This document shows positions 1 to 8,647 of a stretch of 17,567 bases of DNA, piece after piece (the first letter of the stretch is position 1; the number at the start of each line of letters is the position of its first letter). The notes beneath the pieces are model-generated. The model did not search any database. It was not told the origin of the DNA and saw nothing but the letters and a program-made list of their open reading frames with translations. Origin of the DNA: Bacillota bacterium (GTDB taxonomy: Bacteria; Bacillota; Bacilli; Paenibacillales; NBRC-103111); the NCBI GenBank assembly GCA_023393235.1, contig JAEWMH010000226.1, positions 1-17,567 on the forward strand, read 5' to 3'. Made by a program: the position numbers and the translations under genes.

Positions 1-2182
1 CCCGGAAGAACGCCATAAAGTCCGGATCGCCGAAGACCAGCTCCTGATACTTTTTCAGGGAGGCATCAGAAATTTGCTTCATAATAGTTTCGTACTTGTA
101 TTCGTGAATGTCGCTTTGGGGGTGACGGGACATCACGGCAGCCGTCAAGAGTGCCCAAGTGGCCTGCTCCAGGCTCCGGTAGGCGATGCCCTTCATGGAG
201 TACCGCTGGGAGAGCACCTCGCCCTGCTCGGTAATCTTAATGCCTCCGCCGATGGTTTCGGGAGGCTGGGCCAGGATGCTGCGGTTAAGCGGCATACCGC
301 CGCGTCCCAAGGCTCCGCCCCGGCCATGGAAAAACTTCAGCTTCACAGAGAATGCACGGGCCGTCTCCGTAAGATCCTTCAAGGCCAAGCGCAGCTCCCA
401 GTTGGCAGTAAGAACGCCGCCGTCCTTGTTGCTGTCGGAGTAACCCAGCATAATTTCCTGCTGGTTGTTGGTGCTGGCTACCGCATCACGGTAAGCGGGA
501 ATGGCAAACAATGTGGCCATAATGGACGGCGCGTCGTGCAGATCGTCGATGGTTTCGAACAGGGGCACCGGCTGCAGGGTACAGATCAGATTGCCTTCCT
601 TATCCCTGCGGTACAGCCCAACCTCCTTGCTGAATACCATCACCTCCAGCAGGTCGCTGGCGCTTTGGGTCATGCTGATCAGATAACTCTTGATGCAATT
701 GATGCCGAATTCCTTCTGGGCTGCCTGGACGGTACGGTACACATTCAGGCACTCCGTGGTGGATTCGGAATATTCGAAGTAAGGGGAGGTAATGGGGCGC
801 GGGTCGTTGAGCACCTCGGTCAGGAGGGCTACCTTCTCGTCCTCGGGCAATTCCCCGTAATGATCGGTTAATCCGATGATTCTGAAAATTTCGGAGATGG
901 CATTTTCATGTTCCTTGCTGTGCTGGCGGATATCCAGCGTGCTCATATGGAAGCCGAACAGCTCCACCTGCCGGATGAGCTTGCGGATGAACCGGTCGGC
1001 AATCTGTCCCGCATAATGGCTGCGCAGGCTGCGGTCCACGATCCGCAAGTCGCGGATGAATTCCTCGGGAGACCAATAACGGGCCGAAGGGTTATGAAAA
1101 TGGGGGTTCCCCGTGTTCTGCACCTTTTCCAGCATGTAGGTCAGCTTGATCCGGTACGGCTCCTTCTCGTTTCTCCAGGCATCCTCAATGTCCAGATCCA
1201 TACAATCCCGCTCGTCCTCGATGGACTTCAAGAGCTCATCAGTCACCTGGACAATGCTGGTGCTGAAGCTCATATAGTTCAGGGCTTCCCGGAGGGATTC
1301 CTCGTACTTCTGAAGGGCCAGCCCCCGGTGCATGCCCAGGGCCTCGAAGGTCACATTGGAGGTAACCGAAGGATTGCCGTCTCGGTCCCCGCCGATCCAG
1401 GAGCCGAAACGGAGGAAGGTCGGCACATGCCAGGATTGGTCCGGATAATATTTCTCCAAGCATCGTTCCAGTTCCGCATATACCTCCGGCAGCACATCAC
1501 AGAGGGTTTCGTCAAAATAATACAGGCCGTTGCGCACCTCGTCGAGCACTGTGGGCTTCCGGTCGCGGAGCTCGTCGGTCTGCCACAGCGCCAGAATCTC
1601 TCCGTGGAGACAGCTGCGCAGCTGCTCCCGCTCCCGGTAGGTAAGCATCGGATTGTCCAGCTCCATCATCTGGTCGGCGATCCGGTGGTGGATGTCCAGT
1701 ACAGCCTTGCGGGTCGCTTCGGTAGGATGTGCCGTCATCACCAGCTCCAGGGAGATACCCTCCAGAATATCCTGGATCTCCTCCGCGGTAATATCCCGGA
1801 TCTGCAGCTCCTTGATAATGCTCTCAATGGAGCCCGGCTGGATGGTTTCCCCGGCGGTGCGGTCATAGTCGCGCTTCCGGCGGATGCGGTGGTTCTGCTC
1901 CGCAATGTTCACCAATTGAAAATAGATGGCGAACGCCCGGATTACCTGATGCCGGATCACTGGGCTTAAGCTGTGAATCGTCGACATGTACTCCTTATAA
2001 ATATCCGAGTCAGAAGCAAGCCGCATGGATTTGCTCATTTCCCTGATTTTCTCCACTACATTCAACAATTCCTCGCCGCCTTGGCCCACCAATACCTCGC
2101 CCAGTATATTCGCCAGAAAGCGGATATCCCGCCGCAGCAGATTATTGCTGGTCCCCTTGGCAGCCAATATGTAATCCGACAT
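1..2182 (-). CDS. ppc: Phosphoenolpyruvate carboxylase, C-terminus cut by window edge
   Basis: Carboxylates phosphoenolpyruvate with bicarbonate to give oxaloacetate, an anaplerotic reaction in the cytoplasm. Seen: 727 codons are open from the ATG at 2182 to the window edge. The catalytic-His motif TAHPTEA lies at residues 150-156 (His152), GYSDSNKDGG near 580-589, and FFHGRGGALGRGG with His619; all are in one frame, so I see no frameshift. The family is usually about 880-930 residues, so roughly the last 150-200, including the C-terminal allosteric and active-site segment, lie outside the window. A purine-rich GGGGTGAGGAG precedes the ATG. The gene stands alone with its own promoter and is separated from the iron island by that island's terminator. 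Its complementary strand has long open frames, which are shadows. I am very sure of the identity. Confidence 0.97.
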   Translation of the reverse strand, partial: MSDYILAAKGTSNNLLRRDIRFLANILGEVLVGQGGEELLNVVEKIREMSKSMRLASDSDIYKEYMSTIHSLSPVIRHQVIRAFAIYFQLVNIAEQNHRIRRKRDYDRTAGETIQPGSIESIIKELQIRDITAEEIQDILEGISLELVMTAHPTEATRKAVLDIHHRIADQMMELDNPMLTYREREQLRSCLHGEILALWQTDELRDRKPTVLDEVRNGLYYFDETLCDVLPEVYAELERCLEKYYPDQSWHVPTFLRFGSWIGGDRDGNPSVTSNVTFEALGMHRGLALQKYEESLREALNYMSFSTSIVQVTDELLKSIEDERDCMDLDIEDAWRNEKEPYRIKLTYMLEKVQNTGNPHFHNPSARYWSPEEFIRDLRIVDRSLRSHYAGQIADRFIRKLIRQVELFGFHMSTLDIRQHSKEHENAISEIFRIIGLTDHYGELPEDEKVALLTEVLNDPRPITSPYFEYSESTTECLNVYRTVQAAQKEFGINCIKSYLISMTQSASDLLEVMVFSKEVGLYRRDKEGNLICTLQPVPLFETIDDLHDAPSIMATLFAIPAYRDAVASTNNQQEIMLGYSDSNKDGGVLTANWELRLALKDLTETARAFSVKLKFFHGRGGALGRGGMPLNRSILAQPPETIGGGIKITEQGEVLSQRYSMKGIAYRSLEQATWALLTAAVMSRHPQSDIHEYKYETIMKQISDASLKKYQELVFGDPDFMAFFR

Positions 2183-2278
2183 GCTCCTCACCCCGTTAGC
2201 CTAAATGGTTCTGCACCGTTCTGTATTAATCACTCTTTATCAGACTCAAAACTTAGATTAGTTTATTTTATCACAGCT

Positions 2279-2321
2279 GATCCGAATAAATATAGAGGGA
2301 ATGGAATAAAAAATTCGGATC
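2279..2321. repeat. Perfect 9-bp inverted repeat in the ppc leader
   Basis: GATCCGAAT (2279-2287) and ATTCGGATC (2313-2321) are perfect inverted copies around a 25-base A+T-rich centre. It lies between the candidate distal promoter and the ppc start and just upstream of the alternative extended -10. It has no following U-tract, so it is not a terminator. It could be an operator or an mRNA stem-loop; the function is unknown. Confidence 0.6.
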
Positions 2322-2372
2322 TTTCAAACAAATCACTCAATCCCGCCACCTGAGAAAATTGCTTTTCATACA

Positions 2373-2401
2373 AAAATAGCACGCACGATTCCGTCTGTCA
2401 A
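2373..2401 (-). promoter_or_regulatory. ppc: Candidate sigma-A promoter of ppc
   Basis: Read on the minus strand, a perfect -35 TTGACA (2401-2396) is followed by a 17-base spacer and TATTTT as -10 (2378-2373). The bases just upstream of the -35 are A-rich (AAAAAACAAAAATC, about 2403-2417), like an UP element. It would give ppc a leader of about 185 bases. A second possibility nearer the gene is an extended -10, TGATAAAAT (2273-2265), with a poor -35. Confidence 0.55.
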
Positions 2402-2633
2402 AATGATTTTTGTTTTTTGGGGATGGAAATTTGTCCCCTGGTAGTAGTCACATCCGAATTGGGCGGTAGGATGGCTGCAGGCTGCGATTCCTCACATCGA
2501 CTTTTCTGGGGTTCACTCGTATGGTTGACCGTGTTCCCTCCCTCCCAACTCTGCGGCCGGGATTTATACGAAAGTGCCGCGTCTGCCAGGTATTTTCGTT
2601 GATGGTGATGGTCCCGCTGGACCATAGGTGATT
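2402..2633. other. Intergenic stretch with no recognised gene
   Basis: About 230 bases between the ppc promoter and the palindromic element. Short open frames exist on both strands (about 61-75 codons), but they overlap each other, lack convincing ribosome binding sites and show low-complexity, unrelated composition. I see no RNA gene here. Confidence 0.5.
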
Positions 2634-2818
2634 CTAACGGACCGACGATCCCTTATTTGAGCAAAATCCTTCTTTTCGGATTTCTTGCGGACAGGGGGGA
2701 CGCTATGTGCTTTGGTAAACCTTGATTGAGTCCACATTTAGAAGAATAACGGCCTCCCGGTCCGCGAAAGTGAAAAACCGCCAGGTTTACGCCCATTAGC
2801 GGCCTCCCTGTCCGTTAG
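2634..2818. repeat. 185-bp palindromic intergenic element, copy 1
   Basis: Bounded by CTAACGGAC (2634-2642) and its inverse GTCCGTTAG (2810-2818). Inside are further GGAC/GTCC-plus-TTATTT/AATAA blocks, for example GCGGACAGG and AATAACGGCCTCCCGGTCC. It is exactly the same length as the copy at 16653-16837. By hand, without gaps, the two agree at about 107 of 185 positions, with near identity at the ends and in the internal GGAC blocks. It resembles short dispersed repeats I associate with Paenibacillus intergenic regions (from memory). Confidence 0.75.
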
Positions 2819-2847
2819 CATACCCTTCAGGAGCACATCGCCGGCGC

Positions 2848-2889
2848 AAAAAAGAGAACCGTCCTCCATCAGCGGAAAACGGCTCTCTT
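2848..2889 (-). terminator. Rho-independent terminator of the iron island
   Basis: On the minus strand the stem AAGAGAGCCGT (2889-2879) pairs with ACGGTTCTCTT (2862-2852), with one G-U wobble and a 16-base loop, and runs into TTTTTT (2853-2848). It lies 70 bases beyond the ATPase stop, as expected for the end of the transcript. The plus-strand version has an A-C mismatch and no U-tract, so it works best in the minus direction. Confidence 0.9.
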
Positions 2890-2959
2890 CTTGTTCTAGT
2901 TCGCGTTTCTGCATATCACCATACACTCGATTTCCCCGCCGAACAGGCGTAAGAAACCC

Positions 2960-3823
2960 TTATCGGCCCCGTCCGGCTGCCGCCAGCAGCTCACTGCGAA
3001 CCGCAGCCTGCTCCGGCATTGGCTCCGCGGCTTCCTCCCGCGCCAGCTCAAACGGCAGGCACAGAGGGACCCCCGTCCGCGGATCGGAAATAATATCGGC
3101 TTCAATGCCGAAGACCAGACGCAGCACATCCCGGGTCATCACTTCCGTGGGTGTACCCTGGCTCACCACCTTGCCGGACTTAATGGCCACCATATGGCCT
3201 GCATAACGTGTGGCGTGATTCAAGTCATGAACCACCATCACGATGGTTCTGCCCTCCTCCTGATTCAGCTTCTGCAGAAGCTTCAGCACCTCCAGCTGAT
3301 GCCCCATGTCCAGGAACGTGGTCGGCTCATCCAGGAACAGAATGTCCGTCTGCTGCGCCAGAGCCATGGCTATCCAAGCCCGTTGCCGCTGACCCCCTGA
3401 GAGCTGGTCTACCGGCCGGTCAAAAAAATCCTCCATCCCGGTCACCTGAATGGCCCAGCGGATAATATCCCGGTCTTCCCGTGTTTGGGTGCCGAAGCCC
3501 TTCTGGTGGGGGAAACGCCCATAACCCACCAGCTCACCCACCGTCAAACCGTCCGGAGCTACCGGATTCTGCGGCAGGATGGCCAATTGCTTAGCCACGT
3601 CCTTGGTGGACTGCTGGTGGATCGCCTTGCTGTCCAGGAATACACTGCCCTTGCGGGGCTTCAATATCCGGGACATGGTCTTCAGGATAGTAGACTTTCC
3701 CGAGCCGTTGGCTCCTACCAGGGCAGTGATCTTGCCGGAGGGAATGGAGAGATTCAGATCCTCCACGATCAAGCGGCTTTCATAGGCGATATCCAGTTGC
3801 TGGGTAAACAAACGATCCTTCAT
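2960..3823 (-). CDS. Iron-siderophore ABC transporter ATP-binding protein (FecE/FhuC type)
   Basis: Cytoplasmic ATPase that powers FecCD-type siderophore importers. Seen in 287 residues: Walker A GANGSGKST (37-45), Q-loop Gln85, signature LSGGQRQR (141-148), Walker B ILFLDEPT (161-168) and H-loop His199, with the FhuC-like stretch DMGHQLEVL after Walker B. The C-terminal tail of about 30 residues is Ala/Glu-rich and looks variable. The ATG overlaps the upstream esterase stop by four bases (ATGA), and AAAGGGG lies nine bases before it, so translation is probably coupled. This is the last gene of the island and the only ATPase in the window, so it probably serves both permease pairs. The family is certain; the substrate is inferred from context. 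Confidence 0.95.
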   Translation of the reverse strand: MKDRLFTQQLDIAYESRLIVEDLNLSIPSGKITALVGANGSGKSTILKTMSRILKPRKGSVFLDSKAIHQQSTKDVAKQLAILPQNPVAPDGLTVGELVGYGRFPHQKGFGTQTREDRDIIRWAIQVTGMEDFFDRPVDQLSGGQRQRAWIAMALAQQTDILFLDEPTTFLDMGHQLEVLKLLQKLNQEEGRTIVMVVHDLNHATRYAGHMVAIKSGKVVSQGTPTEVMTRDVLRLVFGIEADIISDPRTGVPLCLPFELAREEAAEPMPEQAAVRSELLAAAGRGR

Positions 3824-4710
3824 ATAATGCGTCCCCTTTCGTCATGGGATGTGGATAAAGCGACCCGGATGCCTTTGGCAATCAACGCGGGTATCACCGA
3901 AACATGACCGTCCCCTTCAAACCTGCCGAATGTGGTCACAAGCCCCGCAGGAGGCCTGGAGGTAAGCCGCTCCGCCATCTCCTCCGCGTTCTCCCACATC
4001 CGGCTCCGATGCCCCTTCTCCAGCTCTCCGATGCCAATAAACAACTCTATGGGAGAGGCAGAGCCGTCACCGACTGCCGCCTCCTCCGCCTGCTGCCGGA
4101 AAATCTCCTCTTCCTGAAGCAGCACCCGGTCCGCCCACCAGATGGAGGGGCTGCCGGCTACATAAGCCGCGAATGCTCCCCTCCGGGTGAACAGCGCGTG
4201 CAGCGCCAGGAAACCGCCCAGGGAATGCCCGAACAGCGACTGCCGACGGGCATTCACGGGATAACGGCGGGCCACCATCGGTTGCAAACCGCCGGTGATG
4301 AAATCCAGAAACGCCTCGGCACCGCCGATTTCCGGCCAAGGGGAGCCGTCTCCCCGTTTGGGCAGCATCGCCTCCTCCGCAGATGTGGTGTAGTCCAGAA
4401 ACCGCTCCCTGGAGGCCTCCATTCCTGCAGGATAGCCGATGCCGATAAGAATGGCCGGATCATAGCCGTGGGGCTTGCGGGTCATCAGGCGCAGCGTCTC
4501 CACCGCCATGGCGAAGCAGGAGTCCGCATCCAGGAGATACATAACGGGGAAACCCTCCGGCGGAGCCTCCCCAGAGGGGACTGCCGCCATAATCCGGTAG
4601 GAACGGCCGGAGCCCGGCCACTGCATCGTCCAAGCCTCTGTGCCAGGCACCAGGACAGGACCTGCTTCCTCTGTAACAGACACAGCATGTTCAAGAGCTG
4701 CTTGTTCCAT
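3820..4710 (-). CDS. Siderophore esterase, IroE-like alpha/beta hydrolase (esterase 1)
   Basis: Probably hydrolyses the ester backbone of a ferric siderophore to release iron in the cell. Seen: about 296 residues. Counting from a possible GTG at 4713, the nucleophile elbow is GHSLGG (Ser164), the acid may be Glu230 or Glu232 in GIGELEKG, and the histidine is His270 in EGDGHVSVIP. The motifs RERFLDYTT and YVAGSPSIWW are shared with the esterase at 8707-9612, so the two are paralogues. There is no signal peptide, so it is cytoplasmic. I chose the ATG at 4710 because AAGGAGG sits eight bases before it; GTG at 4713 directly abuts the previous stop and is also possible. Family PF00756 (putative esterase, Fes/IroE/BesA group) is from knowledge; the exact substrate is not visible. 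Confidence 0.9.
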   Translation of the reverse strand: MEQAALEHAVSVTEEAGPVLVPGTEAWTMQWPGSGRSYRIMAAVPSGEAPPEGFPVMYLLDADSCFAMAVETLRLMTRKPHGYDPAILIGIGYPAGMEASRERFLDYTTSAEEAMLPKRGDGSPWPEIGGAEAFLDFITGGLQPMVARRYPVNARRQSLFGHSLGGFLALHALFTRRGAFAAYVAGSPSIWWADRVLLQEEEIFRQQAEEAAVGDGSASPIELFIGIGELEKGHRSRMWENAEEMAERLTSRPPAGLVTTFGRFEGDGHVSVIPALIAKGIRVALSTSHDERGRII

Positions 4711-4713
4711 CAC

Positions 4714-5508
4714 TCAAGCCTCCTTCCTGGCGCCAGCCGCCTTATCCGCTATCCCCGCAGGCTGCCCGAACAGCCATTCCACTGCCTCCGGGAAACGCCG
4801 CACGAAGCTGGAATGCTCATGCGAGGCGCCTTCCTCGATATCCAGACGGAGCCGCTCCGGCCCCAGCCCGCTGCCGGCCAGCAGCTCGAAGGCTGCCCGG
4901 TTCAGGGCAGGCATGTCCTTCTGGGCCGTTGCCTTGCCTTCCCCCTCCCGGGTTCCCACAGACATGTACAGGCGCTGGTCCCGGCTTGCAGCCGCCGGAG
5001 CGTCCTGCCGGATAAAGTCCATCATCCCCCGATACCAGAGGGAGGCGGACAGCAGCCCCACCCTGCCGAATACATCAGGCCGGACCGCCCCGGCATAATA
5101 GGACAGCAGCCCGCCCAAGGAGGCTCCGAGGATGCCGGTCATTTCCCGGCGTCCGTCGGCGTAGTAGTTGGTTTGGAGATACGGCAGCAGGCGCTCCGTC
5201 AGAAAGCTTATATACGCCGGGCCTTCCCCGCCGAAATCCGGCCGCTCCGGCACCAGCGCAGGTGCAGGCCAGGGGGTGTATTCATTCAGCCGGTTCACCG
5301 GCTTCACACCCGCGATAATCATTTCCGGCAGATTCCCTTGGGCAAAGCTGCACTCCAATAGCTCCGTATTGGAGGCGAAGAGAGAATCCCCGTCCTGGAC
5401 CAGAAGCAGGGGGAAGGTCAGGCTGCAGGCCCCGCAGGAGGGGGGAATGTAGAGGGTGACCACCCGGTTGTCCAACTGGTCCTTAATCAGGCTGCCTTTC
5501 ATAAGCAT
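4714..5508 (-). CDS. Enterochelin-esterase-like alpha/beta hydrolase (esterase 2)
   Basis: About 264 residues of the PF00756 esterase family, likely acting on a siderophore or its breakdown products. Seen: the elbow GASLGG (Ser133 counting from an upstream TTG at 5517), and a C-terminal catalytic His in EGASHEHSSF followed by EAVEWLF, which is the typical Fes-like ending. It is shorter than its two island neighbours and clearly a different subgroup, since it lacks their RERFLDYTT and SPSIWW blocks. No secretion signal. The ATG at 5508 is chosen because AGGAGG (5524-5519) is ten bases upstream; the longer TTG start would be only one base from that site. It follows the permease stop by 16 bases and abuts esterase 1, so it is part of the same transcript. 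Confidence 0.88.
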   Translation of the reverse strand: MLMKGSLIKDQLDNRVVTLYIPPSCGACSLTFPLLLVQDGDSLFASNTELLECSFAQGNLPEMIIAGVKPVNRLNEYTPWPAPALVPERPDFGGEGPAYISFLTERLLPYLQTNYYADGRREMTGILGASLGGLLSYYAGAVRPDVFGRVGLLSASLWYRGMMDFIRQDAPAAASRDQRLYMSVGTREGEGKATAQKDMPALNRAAFELLAGSGLGPERLRLDIEEGASHEHSSFVRRFPEAVEWLFGQPAGIADKAAGARKEA

Positions 5509-5524
5509 GCGGTTCAAGCCTCCT

Positions 5525-6550
5525 CTAAGCAGGGCGTTTCATAAGCAGGGTGACAAAATAAGGGACGCCGATAATGGCGATAACAATGCCTACGGGAACC
5601 TCGGCAGGGGCGACCACATTTTTGCCGATGTAATCCGCCAGGATCACCAGCAGCATGCCCATAATGGTGCAAACGGGCAGCATATGGCGGTGGTGCAGGC
5701 CCACCAGCCGTCTGGCAATATGGGGGGCCAGCAGGCCGACAAAGCCGATGCCTCCCGAGATGGACACACAAGCGCTGACCATACCGATGCTGGCCAGCAG
5801 CAAGAGAGACTTCTCCCGCTCCGTGCGGACCCCCAAACTGATGGCACTGCTTTCGTGCAGCTGGAACAAATCCAGCACGTACGATTTCCGGTAAATCACC
5901 GGCAGCAGGATCATCAACCAAGGTGCAATGGATACGACAAACTTCCAGTTGGCGCTCCAGATGCTCCCGGACAGCCAGACAGTGGCCATTTCAAAATCGG
6001 AAGCGTTCATTTTCAACGACAGAAACAGGGTCCACGCCCCGAATCCGGAGCTGATGGCGATCCCCGTCAGCAGCAGACGTTGAGGGTCCAGCCGCCCGGA
6101 CTTCCAGGCAAACAGGTAAATCAGGCCAGCGGCAGCAATCCCGCCCGCCAGGCCGAAGAAGGGCATGGCCAGAATAGCGGACCACCCGGTGGTGCGGATC
6201 TGGCCCTGGTAGAAGAACATGAAGGTGACGATGGCAGCTCCGGCTCCGGCGTTGATGCCAAGAATGCCCGGGTCTGCCAAGCCGTTGCGGCTGACTCCCT
6301 GAATGACCGCGCCCGCTGCAGCCAGACCGGCGCCCACCAATGCACCCAACACAATGCGGGGCAAACGGAAGTCAAAAATCACCAGATCCCGCTGCGGCGT
6401 ACTCTCCAGACGGAAGAGGGTATTCACGACCTCCCGCACGCTCAGATCAAACTCCCCGCTGGTGAGGCTGAGATACGCCACGATAACGGATAACACCAGC
6501 CCCGTTACAATTACAACGGTTAACCGTAAAGGTATGGTTCTAGGCTGCAC
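5525..6550 (-). CDS. FecCD-family siderophore permease (module B, second permease)
   Basis: Integral membrane subunit of a ferric-siderophore importer. Seen in 341 residues: a hydrophobic first helix (about 11-31), the family block FRLPRIVLGALVGAGLAAAG, then VSRNGLADPGILGINAGAG, and near the end ISFVGL-type GGIGFVGLLAPHIARRLVG, the coupling region facing the ATPase. The length is normal for FecCD (about 330-350). It starts with GTG at 6550, overlapping the previous permease by 11 bases, and GGAGG lies eight bases upstream. The EREKSLLLLA and NWKFV stretches resemble the permease at 12233-13279 more than its own neighbour, so the two modules carry corresponding permease types. Confidence 0.95.
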   Translation of the reverse strand: MQPRTIPLRLTVVIVTGLVLSVIVAYLSLTSGEFDLSVREVVNTLFRLESTPQRDLVIFDFRLPRIVLGALVGAGLAAAGAVIQGVSRNGLADPGILGINAGAGAAIVTFMFFYQGQIRTTGWSAILAMPFFGLAGGIAAAGLIYLFAWKSGRLDPQRLLLTGIAISSGFGAWTLFLSLKMNASDFEMATVWLSGSIWSANWKFVVSIAPWLMILLPVIYRKSYVLDLFQLHESSAISLGVRTEREKSLLLLASIGMVSACVSISGGIGFVGLLAPHIARRLVGLHHRHMLPVCTIMGMLLVILADYIGKNVVAPAEVPVGIVIAIIGVPYFVTLLMKRPA

Positions 6551-7550
6551 GCTCTCCGCCTCCCCTCGTCCGGATCAGGTACAGGAAGAACGGGATGCCC
6601 ACAGCAGAGGTGACCACGCCGATAGGCGTTTCGAAGGGGTAGTTCATAAACCGGCTGAGCACATCCGACAGGCCCAGGAACACAGCCCCCATCAGTCCGG
6701 AGCAGGGAATCACCCACCGGTAGTCCACACCAACCAGATAGCGGGTCATATGGGGAATCAAGAGCCCGACAAAAGCAATTTTGCCTGCCAAGGCCACAGA
6801 TACTCCCGTGAGAAGCGCCACACAGGCCATGGTGGCCAGCTTCACCCAGAAGGTGCGCTGCCCCAGTCCCGCCGCGATATCATCTCCCAGGGAAATGATG
6901 GTGATGGACCTGGCCAGCACAAGGGCCACAGCCAAGCCGATCAGCCCTAACGGCAGCGCCAGCTTTACCAGGTCAGGGTTCATCTGGTGCAGCCTGGCAT
7001 TGAACCAGAAGCTGACGTTCTGGGAGATATTGAAGGAGATGGCCAGCGCCGCCGAGGCGCTGCTCAGGAAGGTCCCGATAATCGTCCCCAGAATCGCCAT
7101 CCGCACCGGCGCCATTCCTCCCGGCATCATCCACGACAGCAGAAAAACCAGGGCCACCCCGCAGGCCGATCCGATAAACGAGCTTGCTACCAGTCCCAGC
7201 ATGGAGCCGTTGGGCATCAGAATCATGGTCACGGTAATAGCAAAAGCGGCCCCATCGGAGACCCCCATAATGGCAGGGGACGCCAGATAGTTTCTGGTCA
7301 TCCCCTGCATCATGGCGCCCGACATGGCCAGGAAGCCGCCGATCAGAAGGGCCCCCGCCGCCCGGGGCAGCCGGGAGTGGAGCACAATCTGATGGTTTAC
7401 ATTATCCGGATCAAAATGAAAGAAGGCATCCCTTACCACCGTCCAGTCCATGGACTTGGCCCCGTACATGACGGAAGCCAGCAGGACCAGCACGATGGCA
7501 ACGGGTGAAACCGCCAAAATCAGGTAGGGTGAAACCGCCTTATGCGACAT
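6540..7550 (-). CDS. FecCD-family siderophore permease (module B, first permease)
   Basis: Membrane subunit pairing with the following permease to form the siderophore channel. Seen in 336 residues: an N-terminal helix (about 8-28), LHSRLPRAAGALLIGGFLAMSG, the conserved GMTRNYLASPAIMGVSDGA, the coupling motif KIAFVGLLIPHMTRYLVGVDYR, and a C-terminal GIPFFLYLI helix. It is of the FecC/FhuB-half type and best resembles the permease at 13276-14322 (GVDYR, LGDDIAAGLG). The ATG at 7550 lies only five bases after the binding-protein stop, and I see no good Shine-Dalgarno site (AAATAAGCCCC), so translation is probably coupled to the upstream gene. Confidence 0.95.
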   Translation of the reverse strand: MSHKAVSPYLILAVSPVAIVLVLLASVMYGAKSMDWTVVRDAFFHFDPDNVNHQIVLHSRLPRAAGALLIGGFLAMSGAMMQGMTRNYLASPAIMGVSDGAAFAITVTMILMPNGSMLGLVASSFIGSACGVALVFLLSWMMPGGMAPVRMAILGTIIGTFLSSASAALAISFNISQNVSFWFNARLHQMNPDLVKLALPLGLIGLAVALVLARSITIISLGDDIAAGLGQRTFWVKLATMACVALLTGVSVALAGKIAFVGLLIPHMTRYLVGVDYRWVIPCSGLMGAVFLGLSDVLSRFMNYPFETPIGVVTSAVGIPFFLYLIRTRGGGERAA

Positions 7551-7555
7551 GGGGC

Positions 7556-8563
7556 TTATTTGCTGAGAGCGGCAACGGCCTTATCCAGGAATGCCAGCTT
7601 GCTCCAGGAGGTGCCGCCTTGGGCGCTGGGGTCTACAATGTTGACGAAGACCTTGCCGTTTTTGGCAGCCTTCAGGCTTTTCCAGATCGGATTGTTCTGA
7701 AGCTCCTCCAGAGACTTGGGCTGGTCCTTGTTCTCGGCCTCGGCGAATTGGACAAACAGGTAGTCCGGGTTGATCTCGGCCAGCTTTTCGATGGAGACAA
7801 GCTCTTGGGCCTTCACAGCCTTGAGCTCTTCCGGAACGGCAACGCCCAGATCCGTATAGAAGGAAGGGTTAAAATACACATCGGCAGGATACGCGTAAAG
7901 GCTTCCGGTGCGGACACGCAGCATCAGGACCTTCTTGTCCTTCACGTTAGCAGCGATTTTCTCCTTGGCAGCAGCGGCATCCTTCTTGTACTTCTCGATT
8001 ATGTCCTTGGCTTGCGCCTCCTTGCCGGCAATTTGGCCCATCACCAGCAGGTTAGCTTCCCAGTTGGAGGAAATGTGGGAGACGGGAATCATAGGGGCAA
8101 CCTTGTTCAATTGCTCGACCACGGCAGCCTGGAACTTGGAGGTGCCCATGATGACGTCGGCCTTCAGCTTCAGGATGGCTTCGGCATTGGGCTGCTGGCG
8201 GTTGCCCACTTCCACGGCACCCTCCATGGCCTTGGCCATATACTCGGGAATCTTGACGCCGTCGGTTACGGCGCCTACGGGCTTCACGCCCAGAACAGCC
8301 GCATCCTCCATGGCCTCCAGACTGGCGACGACGATATTCTTCGTGCCGGCCAGTTGATATTGCTTATCCAAATATGTAATGGTCTTGGGGCCTTGATCCG
8401 CCGGAGCTGCAGCAGGACTTGCAGAAGCTGCAACCGGTGCGCTGGCTGCCGGGCTGGCAGAAGCAGCGGTGGAGGGATCAGCCGCATTGTTGCTGCTGCC
8501 GCAAGCCCCCAGAATCATACCCAGACCTAATACGAGCGATGCTGTCAAACCAACCTTTTTCAT
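7556..8563 (-). CDS. Iron-siderophore binding lipoprotein (module B)
   Basis: Extracytoplasmic receptor of a FecCD-type importer, anchored to the membrane by a lipid. Seen: 335 residues starting MKKVGLT; a signal peptide to about residue 20 with lipobox LGAC (Cys21); a low-complexity Ala/Ser/Pro linker to about 60; then the two-lobe PF01497 fold with DGVKIPEYMAKA, KLKADVIMGTS and a C-terminal helix. The frame is open upstream to 8626, but the ATG at 8563 is chosen because the signal peptide begins there and GAGGGGAG lies upstream. The gene opens module B, directly after a promoter overlapped by Fur boxes, and is followed by two permeases. The ligand is not identifiable from sequence alone. 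Confidence 0.93.
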   Translation of the reverse strand: MKKVGLTASLVLGLGMILGACGSSNNAADPSTAASASPAASAPVAASASPAAAPADQGPKTITYLDKQYQLAGTKNIVVASLEAMEDAAVLGVKPVGAVTDGVKIPEYMAKAMEGAVEVGNRQQPNAEAILKLKADVIMGTSKFQAAVVEQLNKVAPMIPVSHISSNWEANLLVMGQIAGKEAQAKDIIEKYKKDAAAAKEKIAANVKDKKVLMLRVRTGSLYAYPADVYFNPSFYTDLGVAVPEELKAVKAQELVSIEKLAEINPDYLFVQFAEAENKDQPKSLEELQNNPIWKSLKAAKNGKVFVNIVDPSAQGGTSWSKLAFLDKAVAALSK

Positions 8564-8605
8564 AACACCAATTACTCCCCTCATGGCTTGTAGTTTCCCG
8601 TAAAT

Positions 8606-8624
8606 AATAATGATTCGCATTATC
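8606..8624. promoter_or_regulatory. Fur box (module B, proximal)
   Basis: On the minus strand GATAATGCGAATCATTATT matches the classic 19-base Fur consensus GATAATGATAATCATTATC at 16 of 19 positions. It lies about 40 bases before the binding-protein start and downstream of the -10. Confidence 0.85.
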
Positions 8625-8632
8625 ATTCTAAA

Positions 8633-8647
8633 TGAGAACTGTTATCA
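8633..8647. promoter_or_regulatory. Second Fur box (module B, at the -10)
   Basis: TGAGAACTGTTATCA fits the 7-1-7 Fur consensus TGATAAT-N-ATTATCA at 11 of 14 specified positions. It touches the TATAAT box, so binding would block polymerase directly. With the site at 8606-8624 it forms a tandem operator. Confidence 0.7.

Noticed and set aside
74..1969. Two long plus-strand open frames opposite ppc (74-871 and 908-1969)
   Set aside because: They are antisense to a certain PEP carboxylase with conserved motifs in the other strand; their protein sequences show no family features.
2398..2625. Possible small protein upstream of ppc (75 codons, minus strand)
   Set aside because: No ribosome binding site, overlaps an equally plausible frame on the other strand and the ppc -35 box, and shows no recognisable feature.
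3904..5361. A 485-codon plus-strand open frame
   Set aside because: It lies opposite two esterase genes with clear catalytic motifs, and its translation is rich in His/Arg/Pro/Gln, typical of antisense frames in GC-rich genes.
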